Assembly (NCBI GenBank): GCA_001630475.1
Contig: KV419471.1
Span: forward strand, 1,581-34,703
From: Sistotremastrum niveocremeum HHB9708
Taxonomy: Eukaryota; Basidiomycota; Agaricomycetes; Sistotremastrales; Sistotremastraceae
Direction of reading: 5' to 3'
DNA length: 33,123 bases
Shown: positions 10,422 through 21,692 of the stretch, piece after piece
Layout of the letters: the number at the start of each line of letters is the position of its first letter
Numbering within the stretch: the stretch's first letter is position 1
Notes under the pieces: model-generated
Databases searched by the model: none
Told to the model about the DNA's origin: nothing
What the model saw: only the letters and a program-made list of their open reading frames with translations
Position numbers and translations under genes: made by a program

Positions 10422-11922
10422 TCGAAGTTCGAATATGTCTGAGTTATGCTGAGTGGGATGTAAACGAACAGTGGGCTATCGAATTGGACCTCATCTCAAG
10501 CACAGTGCAGTGATATAGAAAGCCGACATGATGGAAACAGCCCTTTTAAAGCAAAGCACCTCTTAGGTGTAGTCCAAGAAATGAGCAACGTGCAACACGT
10601 GAGTTCGGCATCTCGGCCGCTTTCGCTTGTTATGGTAGCAGAAGAAGCGCCCACATTCATTGCTGGACTAACGCGTCTCACTCTTAGTTTCCGCTTCACC
10701 GAACGTTCTTTCTAATTGTCTCATATTTGTAGTGACAGTAGAGTGATGGAGAGCATCAGCCTTCCATGTCATATCGAACGTTCCCGGCCGCGCAACGTTT
10801 GGCCTACCTTCAAGTTCCGATGCCTCAATCAGCCTCATTGCCTCACGAATCATGTTGAACAGAGTCCGGCAAAGAACTTGAACGCGGGTTCTCTGGATTC
10901 TTTTACTACGAACAAGTACTCGTATGAAGTTATCTGAATCATTTTGGTGGCACTACAACGAAGGTCGATTTTACTACACTATCGCTATACCGGGAGTAAG
11001 CCAGCGTGGAGGTCGCAGCGCAGCAGCCAGTAGGTACGTAATCGAAAGCCTCGAAGTTTGGTTGAAAAAGGCCAATTTACTTTTACTGAAGCTTCTACAA
11101 GAAGATCATCGCGTCTAAATAGACCATTCGGACTGGAATTCTGTGGGAGCTACGGAATCTTGAAGGGCTGTCCGCAGACGATCATCACTTTTTAGTCCGA
11201 ATCGATCTTGGAATCAGGGTGAAAAATGGAAGCCAAAGGTCCGCTACTTTCTCTGCTTCATCAGTAGCCTCAATGATGGCTGTCATCGTCCAGACGTCCG
11301 TGAAACCCGATCCCTGCTACCCTAAGCGCCAACCAAAGGTATGGTGTTGGCACCATAAAACCTGGAGCAATACGGTTCGAATCGGACCTACGGAGTTGTG
11401 ATATCTGAATCCCTCGTATATTGAACCAGGTGTATCCGAGGTACGATAGTTTTTCCCTAGAGTTCCAACGCCGGACATGACGGAGATGCCCTGTTTCCGC
11501 AGTTCGCCTTCGCTTTTGTGGAATTTATGCCAAGGGACTGGCTCCTCGCTCTGCAAGGCAACCTGGTCTACTCTCTCCGTTGTATGTTATGAGCCCCTTT
11601 CAAGCAATTAACGAATATCCTAAGTCGAAGAGAGGCAGAGCTTGAATATGTCCGGCGATCAGAAATTGGAAAGCGCTGAGTTGCTAAGAAGTGCCCAGAG
11701 ATTTCGATTTCCTTATTGGCCAATCCGCAGTCTACGCAGTCGTCACACGCCTCCATTGATCATCATTGGAACGGAGCTTCAATACACTATTCATACAAAA
11801 CCCTCGATTCCCCGCTACACTCTTAACAACCTACACTCTCCCCAAGCTCGTTCATATCATACATTTCTTCCCCTCTCAAACCGATGTATCATCACAGAGA
11901 AATTTCTCCAAGCATGCACAGA
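10422..11922. other. Intergenic with unexplained coding-like fragments
   Basis: About 1.5 kb lies between two divergently transcribed genes. Minus-strand fragments look coding-like in places, for example EGRPNVARPGTFDMTWKADA near 10820-10760 and YEYLFVVKESREPAFKFFAG near 10900. They sit in different frames with stops between, and I could not join them by canonical introns. A decayed gene is possible. The right end should contain the promoter of the gene at 11923. Confidence 0.35.
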
Positions 11923-13127
11923 ATGAATGCGACATATCCTCCAGTCCGATGGGGTGTTGACAGCTGCACTCGGAATATGCAAATTCGAACGGGTGTAACA
12001 GCATCCCTCTGGAGTAAGTTCCTCCCTCCCTTCCATCCCCGAGACATGACTCTTACCGACGATCATTCCAGGCGTCCTACTCGTCCTATTCCTCCTCAAC
12101 ATCCACAACCTCCTCACCCGCTTCGGCATCCAACCCAAAGTCCGCATCATCCTCGGCATCCTCGCTACCACCTTCTTCGTCGCCACACTCGAGTTCGCCC
12201 TCAATGTTCAACTCATCAACTTCCAAACACCGATTCTCATTTACCATCCTGCCGATATGAAGTGTTACCCTGCTGATCCTCTGTATCTTCAAATTCCCAT
12301 GGTTATACAGATGCTCATCGGCGATGCTTTCACCGTAAGCCAACATCGATGGAATGACTATGTCTTGGATGTTTATATGTGTGCGCTAGGTTTTCCGGAC
12401 GTGGCTTCTTTGGGATCGAAAACTGATCGCTGTATTGTTCCCTGTGATCCTTCTACTCTTTATCGGCCGTGAGATCACTCTACCCGATCATCATTTCGCA
12501 CAATTGAACGTTGTCGTCAGAATGGATCATACTCATGTTCGTCCGCGCAGTCGGCGTCAATGCGAGCTATATTGCCGTCATTCCGGTCTCTCTCACCTTG
12601 AATGTCGTATGCCTTGGTGAGCTCCGACATTAATTTAGTGGGTTAACGTCCTCACACTGTATGAAAAGCCCTCATAGCATACCGACTCTACAAACATCCT
12701 AAATTGTCACTCGCTCTGCCTCGTCGTTTAATCCATATGATCATCTCGTGAGTCCCATCTATCACAGTCATCATACATCTCCTGATGTCTAACTTTCCAA
12801 GAACGGGAGCCCTATACGTAATCTTCCTCTTCGCTCTTATGATCACCGCAGCCATACACTACGAATATGTCCTAAGCCTCACCGGCCCTATCTCCGTGCG
12901 TATCATCCTCTCCTATCAACGACTCCGACTCACTCTTTCCCTTCTAGATCACCACTATCATCGCAATCTCAATCAACCTTCTCGTACTCTACACCGGTCT
13001 TCCAGGTAATTCCGAGAGGGAAGGTCTGATCAGACTTCCAGAGCCCGAAGAAGGAGAGGCTGGGCCTTCGGAAGCTATGCCTACATTCCCTACTGATCCC
13101 ATCATCGATCTTGCGCTCCTCGGTTGA
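11923..13127 (+). CDS. Multi-pass (about 7-TM) membrane protein
   Basis: Seven exons (11923-12013, 12072-12334, 12390-12468, 12521-12616, 12669-12747, 12802-12895, 12948-13127) join across six introns of 52-58 bp and give 293 aa. All phases agree. About seven hydrophobic stretches follow in order: VLLVLFLLNIHNLL, IILGILATTFFVATLEFAL, QIPMVIQMLIGDAFTVF, LIAVLFPVILLLFIG with WIILMFV, IAVIPVSLTLNVVCLALIAY, GALYVIFLFALMITAAIHY and ITTIIAISINLLVLYTG. The motif VFRTWLLWDRK between segments 3 and 4 and the RLYKHP loop are typical of a widespread uncharacterised Agaricomycete membrane family. The ~45-residue tail is acidic and Pro-rich. Receptor or transporter function cannot be told from sequence. 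Starts at 11884 and 11914 are in frame; 11923 (MNATYPP) is preferred by resemblance. Confidence 0.82.
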
Positions 13128-13672
13128 GTTCGGGCTTTCGTGTCGTCCGTTCGTCTCAATCGCCACAATCTCTCGTTCCCGTCTCATAAAACGTCTCCCG
13201 ACCGTGCACGCAGTACATTAAATAAGGCTCCGATGTCATAGCTCTCATTTCCCCGGTGTACTGCGCGTCATAAATATAAAATGAAACATGACAGATTCGG
13301 ATTGCCTCCGTCATTCATCTCGATAAAGTCCTCAATAAAATCTCGAGAGACATGCCCAGACCCTCCTAGATGGACCAATATCATCAAAAATTCCTCAGAG
13401 ATCTGACCCGCGAAGTCAAAGGAGCCCTTGTTCATTCGGGTTTTAAAATATTTTTTCCCAGTCCTGTCTATCGTGCGCTTATTCCGAATTCTCGGAACAT
13501 GCCGTAATCCTTGCTGGGGGCTTTCGTCAGGCACATCGTTGCTAGGAAAGACTTGACGTGCCACATCCTGCCACCTAGTGTCATCTTCGAGAATGCATCC
13601 TATCTCTCTCTTACTTCCGCTCTTCAACGCAGTATCCACAGCCGCCCAGCCCCCATAGCTTCGACATCGATC
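13128..13672. other. Intergenic
   Basis: These 545 bp lie between two plus-strand genes. The minus-strand frame at 13268-13639 (123 codons) has no recognisable domain and covers the region where the BTB gene promoter should be. I treat it as spurious. Confidence 0.45.
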
Positions 13673-14907
13673 ATGTCGTTCCGCAATACAGATTCAGATT
13701 CGTCGGGTGAGTTCGGTGTGTTGTCCAAACCTCCCAGGTGCGTTTAAACAATCCATATTGATATCGGAATCCTCAATGAGTGCGTGGCATGACTAGATAT
13801 CGCTGTACGCCATCGTCAACGCCCGCGAGTCCTCCAGATCTCCCATACATATCCTACGACAACGGCGATCTAATCCTTCAATCATCGGATAACGTCGAAT
13901 TCAGAGTACACCTGGCAGTCATGTCCCTCGTGGCACCTCTATTCCGCAACGACAACATGATATCGCTCGAGGGATATACTCGTGTGATCTACGACGACGT
14001 CGAAGGAACGAACGTTAAGGGCATCGTCCTCTGCGAACTACCTGCGACGGTCCTAGGGAATATCCTGCGATCCATATATCCAGGAGAGCGCCCCCACTTT
14101 GATTCTCTTAACGAAATCGTCACCGTCCTTTTCGCCGCGGATAAATATGACTTCAAGTCCGTGGTTCGGGATCTGGAAATCTTGCTGGTCTCAAGCACAT
14201 ACGTATCGACGGAACCCCTACGACTCTACTCACTATCCAGGAAACTTCGAATTTCCAGATTGGAAGCCGCATGCATTGAAAATGCCATTGCCTGCGACCC
14301 CCAGAATATTCTTCCGCGCTATGGCTTCGTTGATTGCGAAGACCTTTCGTCCTCGGAGTATAATAGACTGGCATTCTTCCGGAAAAGAAGGCTGGAGGAG
14401 TGCCTATCAGTACTCTATGCGACTACAAAGGTATCGAAAGATCTCTATCCCATATGTGGTTGCATCAGGGCTAGGGGGCTGCAACAGTCGAGCTCGAGCG
14501 AAGATCGTACGACCAAAGGTCAAATGACCAGGATGATTTGCGACACCTGGAATATTTTCATCACCAAAGCGGTGGACGAGCTCAAAGCGAATCTGAAGAA
14601 TGATGTCTTGAGAGAGGATCTCCGGCTTCAAGTTGCTCATGATGGCTTGTGCAAGGACGGTTTGAGATCCGTATTCGTGGATCGCCATCACATTATCAGG
14701 GATATAGTCGGAAATTTTCAAGCTATACCTTGGATCTTTGAAGACGATTGGGACAGAGTTAGGTGCGTTGGCCATGGAGTAATTTCGTTGAAGACCTCTC
14801 AAGGACCCTCGCCACAGATCCCGCACGTTGATGTGATGTTCGTCCCCATTCTAACTACTCTTCACATCGATATCACTCTTGAGGGAAACACTGCAACCTT
14901 CGACTAG
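13673..14907 (+). CDS. BTB/POZ domain protein
   Basis: The main exon runs to the stop at 14905-14907. Its first ATG at 13789 would give 372 aa. I prefer a small first exon, 13673-13706 (MSFRNTDSDSS), joined by a 74-bp GTGAGT..GAG intron to 13781, giving 386 aa. An N-terminal BTB fold is indicated by GDLILQSSDNVEFRVHLAVM, then VAPLFRND and LPATVLGNILRSIYPGE, as in many mushroom BTB proteins of the form D-x-V/I-L-Q-S-S-D-x-x-x-F-x-V-H. The ~250-residue C-terminal part is helical with no further recognisable domain (no kelch, MATH or BACK-kelch). Such proteins often act as oligomerisation or Cullin-3 adaptor modules; that role here is inference. The protein is intronless after the BTB start. Confidence 0.82.
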
Positions 14908-15221
14908 ATGCTCGCATCCATTCAACCGGTGACTGAGCTCAGAACCGTCAAACATTGTGTATTGATTTTAGAGGTATTTAAAGAGAGATCTTTCTCAACT
15001 CGTATCGTATCATCAGTGTACAGAATGTCGTCATCTATGTAGATATAGCAGATGAAGTGCCCAGACCCTGACTCGGAAACATATGGCGGCGGCCACGCCG
15101 GGCCATTGCCGAACCGGCATCCCTTTGAGATCGCGTTCACGTCCAGCATGCTCACGGAACCCCATTCACACCACCATCTCTCCCTTCCTCTGACGCGTTC
15201 GTCGCTGTATATATCTGTAAC
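14908..15221. other. Short intergenic region
   Basis: The 314 bp lie between two tandem plus-strand genes. A TATATATC sequence near 15207 lies only about 15 bp before the next ATG, too close to act as its TATA box if that start is right. Nothing else is seen. Confidence 0.4.
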
Positions 15222-18200
15222 ATGAAAGGACTGGCTCTGGGTCCAGCCAGAACCGAGCCTGCATCCAATCAATCACCCATCATCTGGCTCTTCTCCATCT
15301 TTTTCGTCGTCTCATCCCTTTTCCTATGGATATCAGACTATGAACTCAACGTCACCATTCGACCATTCTCGTCGCACTCAAGTCCTCTCAATAGCACCGA
15401 GAAAGAGTTCATACTAAACCGCTGTCGATACGCTCGAGCGACGCCTGGACCTCCACCTGGATTCCAATCGCGCAAGATTTCTGATCGATTTGTCCAAGGA
15501 ACTCCAGCAGTTCTCATCAGGAACGCGACGATATGGAACGGGTTACGAAATGGCACGGAAGTCATTGAAGGAGATGTATTGTTGGACGGAGGAGTTGTTA
15601 AAGCATTAGGATACGTCCCCGACGCATTGCTCGACGACTTGCAAGGCAATTTGGTCATCGAGAACGCGAATGGCGCGTGGGTCACGCCCGGAATCGTCGA
15701 CTTGCATTCCCACATTGCTGCAGCTCCTTCTCCTGGTCTATCAGGTACGTTGCATCCACTCTATCTCTGTCCCAATCGCCATGACATCGATTCCGCGTAT
15801 TAGGCGCCCAAGATACCAACTCCAGAAAGTCCCCTATAAATCCCTGGCTCCGCATTGTCGATGGTTTGAACACCCACGACGACACGTACGAGCTCTCCAT
15901 CGCCGGTGGTGTGACCAGCGTTCAAGTTCTTCCCGGTTCAGCCAACAGCATCGGTACGATTTTCTCGATCTTTCGACCATCATAATATTGACCTTTATCT
16001 GCCAGGTGGACTCGGCGCATTCATCAAGCTGCGACAAACACCTGAGAGAACCACTTTCTCCAAGCTTCTCGAACCGCCATATGAGCTCAACGGAACGCAT
16101 TTCGACCACACTCTCACTCCACGATGGAGACACATGAAGTACGTCCCTTCATTTTCCTTTCGATACTATCAGTCTCATTTCGATCAGGCACGCTTGCGGT
16201 ACGTCTTCCTCCCTCAACGTATTGCGGTGCTGAACTATTGCTGATGGAATTTCCAGGCGAAAATCCCCGAAGAGTATACTCCCAAAACCGAATGGACTCA
16301 GCCTGGGGATTCCGAGAGGCCTACGACTCAGCTCGAAAGATTAAAGAAGCCCAAGACGCATACTGCGATGCCGCAGAAGCAGGTTCCTGGAAGAGTCTCG
16401 GAACATGGCCGGAAAGCTTACAATGGGAGCACCTTATCGACGTCTTACGCGGAAAAGTCAAAGTACGTTCTGATACTCGATTTGAGTGCCGCTTCTCATT
16501 CTTGATAGTTGTCCGTACATTGCTATGAAGCTGTTGACCTCGATATGATCGTTCGGGTACGTCCCTATTATGTTATCCTTTATCTCCGAAATTCAACTTT
16601 TAATAGCTTACGAACGAATTCCAATTCCCAGTCGCATCATTCCATCACGCAGGTCAGTTGACGCACATTAGATGATTCTGCGGCTCAACTTCGCCTCCTA
16701 GGTGAGACCTACCTCGTCCCCGATCGTTTGAAGCAAGCATGGGGAGGGGCTCCTGCTATCGCGTTGTTCGCTTCGAACTTCAGGTATGTTCTTTCGTTTC
16801 CCCAGTACAGTAATTCCGGACTGATAATCGACGTAGGAAGAAACGGGAAGCATACCGAGGCTCTGAATTCGCTCCACGGATCCTGTCCGAACACGGAATA
16901 CCCGTAGTCATGAAAGTGTGTTATCACATTGACTTTATAGTGGTGGCAACGGACTATCAAGATTCTGACTTGATGGTTGACAGAGCGATCATCCAGTCAT
17001 CAACTCTCGTTTGTTGCAGAACGAAGCCGCTCTAGCACATTACTTCGGTCTCCATCCTGCCTTGGCTTTGTCGAGTATTACGAGCACTCCCGCGGATGCA
17101 GCCGGCCTTGGGCATCGGATTGGCAGAATTTCTGAAGGTGACATGTCCATCCCTTATCCATCATTTCCTTACTCCATGCTCAATCCGCTCAGGTTACGAT
17201 GCCGGTAAGCTGATAATTACGGAGACGCTATGCGATCTTATCTTGCGACAGATCTTGTAATCTGGGATTCTCATCCGCTTTCTCTCGGCGCCACACCGAA
17301 GCAAGTCTTTATTGACGGCATCGCCCAACTCAAAAATCCCCACGTCTCACATAAACCCGCTTCATTCCAAAAATATCCCCGTCCTCCAAATTTCGATAAA
17401 GAGGCCGCGGAAGCAATTAAATACGAAGGCCTGCCTCCTCTGAAGCCTTCACGAAAAGAAGGAAGAATTGCCTTTGTGAATGTACGAAGTTTCTACGATC
17501 GGTCTGAGGGAGAAGTGTTGGAGTTGATATCGTTACCCGAAGGCGGAGTCACCGAAGTAGACGCAAAGACTGGTGGAGAAGTCATCGTCGAAAGTGGAGA
17601 GATTATATGTTATGGCTCAGAGCGCGGGTCCTGCCTATCTCCGAATAGTCTTTACGACGAAATTGTCGACCTCACGGGAGGGTCGATAAGTCCCGCTCTC
17701 ATAACTTTCGGAACTTCACTGGGGTTGTCTGAAATTCGCCTTGAGCCAGTTACCAACGATGGACCGGTGTACGATCCCTTCATCGGCAATGGAGTCCCGA
17801 GCGTACTCAAGGATCGAGTCATTGCTGCTTCGGATGGGCTTCAGTTTGGTGGTCGGAACACATTGTATGTACTTCCCTCTGTTCAGTCTTCTTTTTCGAT
17901 CGCTCATGACATATTACAATAGATTGGCATACCGAGGAGGAGTGACGACTGCGATATCCTCTCCGTCTGGTTCTTTCCTCCGCGGTATTTCGACCGCCTT
18001 CAACACCGGCGCGGACCACGCGCTAGAACCGGGTGCTATTGTCAAAGATGCCGTTGCGCTTCACGTCTCCGTCTCTCCGCATTTTGGGCCAAGTGTTAGC
18101 TCGCAGATCGCAGCCCTAAAGACTTTACTATTGGATGATCCAGTACGCGAATGGAAGGATGTTCTCGAAGTAAGTCAAGTCAGGAACACATGTTACGAAA

Positions 18201-18869
18201 CCGTCTAAATCAACTTTCAACAGGGTGTCCTCCCTCTGATTGTGCATACCGACAACGCCGATATCATGGCCTCCATCATTCGCCTAAAGGCTTACGTTGA
18301 AGCCGAAACAGGATCCAAACTTCTCATCTCCTTCGCAGGCGCACAAGAAGCCCATCTCATCGCTAAAGAGATTGGCGAAGCTCGCGTGGGCGTCATCATC
18401 TATCCGGTATCTCCTTTCCCGCACTACTGGGACGGACGAAGAATGTAAGATTTATCTTCTGAAACTCATCATTTGCTTATTCATGTATTCTATACGACAG
18501 TCTGCCTGGACCTCCAATTACTCGTTTAACCGCAATCGTCAAATTACTGCAAAATAATGTAACAGTTGCTATCGGCGTGACGGACGAATACCTGGCAAGA
18601 CATACAGGATTCGAGCTTACAAGGGTATGAATCAACCTCCACCTATGAATACGTCTTCTCATCACCATTATTTTCAGGCGGTTCTCGAAACCGACGGCTT
18701 TATCAACAAAAAACAGGCGCTCTCACTCGTGACCACCAATATCGAGAAATTATTCGGTCTAGAAGCTGGGAGCGATCTCGTTGCGTATCGTGGAGGAGAG
18801 TATTCAGATCTTTCTGGTGTTCCCGTCGCTATTCTGTCGAAAAAGGGAGGGTTTGTTGACTTGATGTAG
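15222..18869 (+). CDS. Membrane-anchored amidohydrolase-family protein, 16 exons
   Basis: Exons: 15222-15744, 15804-15953, 16006-16138, 16188-16198, 16257-16462, 16509-16556, 16607-16652, 16702-16783, 16837-16915, 16984-17137, 17193-17204, 17252-17864, 17923-18169, 18224-18444, 18501-18624, 18678-18869. All phases agree, giving 946 aa. A membrane anchor lies at about 21-37 (WLFSIFFVVSSLFLWIS). The metal-binding H-x-H is at 162-164 in GIVDLHSHI. Further signatures are GGVTSVQVLPGSANSIGG, KHACGENP, VHCYEAVDLDMIVRLTNEF, FHHAGETYLVPD and GYDADLVIWDSHPLSLGATP. A second half begins near ASDGLQFGGRNTLLAYRGGV and looks like a degenerate repeat of the first (GGVTT..SPSGSFLRG). The metal-dependent hydrolase fold, imidazolonepropionase-like, is well supported; the substrate is unknown. 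Two exons are micro-exons of 11 and 12 nt. Confidence 0.92.
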
Positions 18870-19062
18870 CTCTATTGTTGATAACAAGCTCGCAAGCCAG
18901 ATGTACTTATGTATTCATTGATTCTTAAATGTTCAAAATGACAGAGAAGACGTTGAAGTCCGAAACCTTGGGCAAGGATGATATCTATTCATAGTCATCA
19001 ATCAAGAATCCCCGACGAACGCTCCCAATCCAATGGCTATCGATCGAGCTCGCTATCCTGCC

Positions 19063-20057
19063 TTAGAAACCAACCATGCTAAGAATCCCGATAACGAGAA
19101 GAATTTGCCCATTGAGACAGAATACGCTCCTGCGACCTGCCGACGAGGTCTGAGTAGGCGACTGAGACGAAGTCGTCTGTGTCGAAGTCAATGTCGGTGC
19201 GGTATTTGTACTAGAAGAAGAAGAAGACGTCGAGGTAGAAGAAGAAGAAGGCGACGAAGAAGTCGTGCCGGATGTTGAACTGGTAGATTGCGATGAAGTA
19301 GATGACGTGGAAGAACTTGATGAACCCGAGGTCGACGTCGAAGAAGTAGACGAGGGTGGCGGCACAGCACCAGAAACTGTCGGCGCTGCAAGCCCTACTG
19401 CTCCAACGCCTCCAGTAGGACCCAGAGATGGTGTTTGCTGACCCCGCAAGGAATTTCAGTATCACGAAGAAGCCGCCGAAAGGATCACACACCGCAGGAA
19501 AAGCCTCCAAATTCATAGCCGCAATCTGATACTCATCAATCGTATTCCCTCCCGATCCCTGATTAATCACTCCCGACATCCCACCCGGACAATGCGGCTC
19601 CGGCGTAATCTGCGCGCAATAGAACTGCCATCCACTAAATCATCCCTTCCTTGTGAATTCAAATAGACAATCGACCCACCCAAATTGGCGCACTCGCATT
19701 CTTCACCTGCAACTCATAAACCTGAAACGGTCCACTAAACCCCGCAGCAACATCCACGAAACCCGAATTAAACCCCCCATCCAAAGGCTGACACGGATTC
19801 TCAAAATCAGACTGAACAACGCTATGTTGTCCTGGTGAACCGTCAAATACGAATTGAATGATATCGCCTTCGGCGGCTACGACGTTGTCGGGACTGAACG
19901 TGAGCGGATTCTCGCCTACGCCAACTTCGACCTATAGGGGCGTTCGTTATTCTCAGGTTGATATTAGAATCTTTGCAGAGCGAACCTTGATCGTCGCCGA
20001 CAGACATAGACTCACTCCCAGAAGAAATCCACTGATCAATTTGACAATGTTCCTCAT
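19063..20057 (-). CDS. Ser-rich extracellular cupredoxin (copy 1)
   Basis: Exons 20057-19986, 19931-19680, 19624-19493 and 19437-19063, with 54-55-bp phase-0 introns, give 276 aa. A signal peptide covers residues 1 to about 21. A single cupredoxin domain follows: VEVGVGENPLTFSPDNV, then HSVVQSDFENPCQPLDGGF, then FYCAQITPEPHCPGGMSGVI. The type-1 copper set is complete: His in HSV, Cys in FYC, His in PHC and Met in GGM. From about residue 165 the protein is Ser/Thr-rich (O-glycosylated stalk) and ends in a hydrophobic tail (ILLVIGILSMVGF) after a small-residue region, as expected for a GPI anchor. It is probably a cell-wall or plasma-membrane protein; electron transfer or copper binding is inferred from the family. 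It lies head-to-tail with copy 2, 574 bp away. Confidence 0.9.
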
Positions 20058-20631
20058 TCTAATCCAAGCTTAGACGTATAGTGAAGCTGAACGGTCGACA
20101 CCTGAGCAGAGCCGTCGTGATGGTGTGAAGACGAGACAGTCACGCTATTAAGGCATTGACAGAGGCACGAGTTCGAAGCAGACCCTGAAGTCGACGGAGC
20201 GCACATGTACAACTGAGATATCCGGCAGCTCAACGAGTCTTGGCAACTGCGGAACGGTTGACAGAGGTCCAATCATGCATTCAAGACAAGATGCGACTGG
20301 CCAGAGGAGCTACGGCGTCGTACAGTGATTGGTGCAGGTGAAAGAGAAGAGAAAGCGGGTTCGGCACAAGCCGTACATGACCGAGCTATTATATGTACAT
20401 GAAAATGCTACCTACGTAACAATAGTTCTTTAGACCAAATCGAAAGTGTCCAGATTCATTAGAGATCCTGCCATCATTGATTGCATCATCCCTGAATGCT
20501 CCAACAACAACAGTACATCGTGACAATCCCAACGAAAGTGATCTCCAACCGAGTTCGGCAGTCGAACTTCGACCAGCGACAGAGTTCGACATCTCGCCCC
20601 GACCTCCAATCATCACCATCTTTGCTTCTCT
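20058..20631. other. Spacer between two tandem cupredoxin genes
   Basis: These 574 bp should hold the 3' end of copy 2 and the promoter of copy 1. No gene, repeat or clear TATA box was seen. Short frames on both strands are chance. Confidence 0.5.
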
Positions 20632-21692
20632 TCACAGCCATAAAGCCCAGAATATCATTACCAATAGCGAACCGCGGCCTCGGAGAGTCCTCGCTGCCGA
20701 ACTGGACGAGGCAGCAGGCGCAGATGTAGAAGTAGTCGTGGAAGTGGAGGACGAAGACGCCTCTGAAGACGCTGCTGAAGGGGATGTCGTAGGAGAAGTT
20801 AAGCTTGAACTTGTCGTGGTGATCGTAGTCGTCCTTTCAGCGCTTGATGATGTAGTCGTCGTAACCGAGGTAGTCGTAGAAGTCGAATGAACAGTCACAG
20901 TCGTCGACGCCGAACTGGGCGACACACTGCTCGTCCCAGGCGTAGGAGAAGCAGTAGCCTTCGCTCCTCCATTCCCCCCAATAGCACTCAAAGTTGGCGA
21001 TTGCTATCCCCATCCCATCAGCCCATCGTCAACCCCAGAGAAGAAATGAATGAACGCACCACAGGCAACGTCTGCAACTTCCTCGCCGCACCCTGATAAG
21101 CCTCCAGCTCCTGCAAATTCTGCGCCGTCCCACTCGGATTGATAACTCCCGACATCCCAGCAACACAATGCGGATGCGGCTGACTCTGCGCACAATAAAA
21201 CTACACCATCCAATCCCATTCCCCTCCCAATCAGCCTCCATTCAAATTCATCATCCAAGGAGAAAGACTCACCCAAACCGGCGTTGTCTCGTCAACAACT
21301 TCAAGATCATACTGAAGGAATGACCCGTTGAATCCTGCTGATACATTCACGAATCCACTATTAAACCCTCCAGCGAAAGGTTGACATGGCTGTATGAAAT
21401 TAGACTGGACGACGCTATGCACGCCTATACCATCGAATATGAATCGGACAATATCGCCGTTGGAGGCGACGATTGAGTTGGGGCTGAATGTGAGGGTTTG
21501 GACGCCTCCGACTTGGACCTGATTATACGAATGACATGTCTCAGACTGTATACGACGCGACAAGAGAAACTGACGCACGATATGGATGTTGGGAGCTCCG
21601 TTCACTCGTCTTGCAAGACCCGCCAGTAGAATCCAGCCCCAAATCAACCTCGTCCAATCCATCCGTCCCATCGATATCCTCGTCAAGTTCAT
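20632..21692 (-). CDS. Ser-rich extracellular cupredoxin (copy 2)
   Basis: Exons 21692-21579, 21518-21273, 21200-21060 and 21003-20632, with introns of 60, 72 and 56 bp, give 290 aa. The N-terminus (MNLTRISMGRMDWTRLIWGW..) is longer than in copy 1 but still signal-like to about residue 33; later Met codons at residues 8 or 11 are possible starts. The domain shows VQVGGVQTLTFSPNSI, HSVVQSNFIQPCQPFAGGF and FYCAQSQPHPHCVAGMSGVI, with all four copper ligands kept. A Ser/Thr stalk and a hydrophobic end (LLVMIFWALWL) suggest a GPI anchor. All three introns are phase 0 and fall at the same domain positions as in copies 1 and 3. The third donor follows CCT GTG and could slide by three bases. Confidence 0.88.

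Noticed and set aside
11360-11385. tRNA-like B box (GGTTCGAATC)
   Set aside because: The flanking bases do not form a T stem and no acceptor stem or A box is found at the right distance.
13268-13639. 123-codon minus-strand frame
   Set aside because: It has no domain, sits over the expected BTB promoter and shows no plausible splice partners.
20477-20890. 137-codon plus-strand frame rich in Val, Glu and Asp
   Set aside because: It is the complement of the Ser/Thr-repeat codons of cupredoxin copy 2, so its composition is a shadow.
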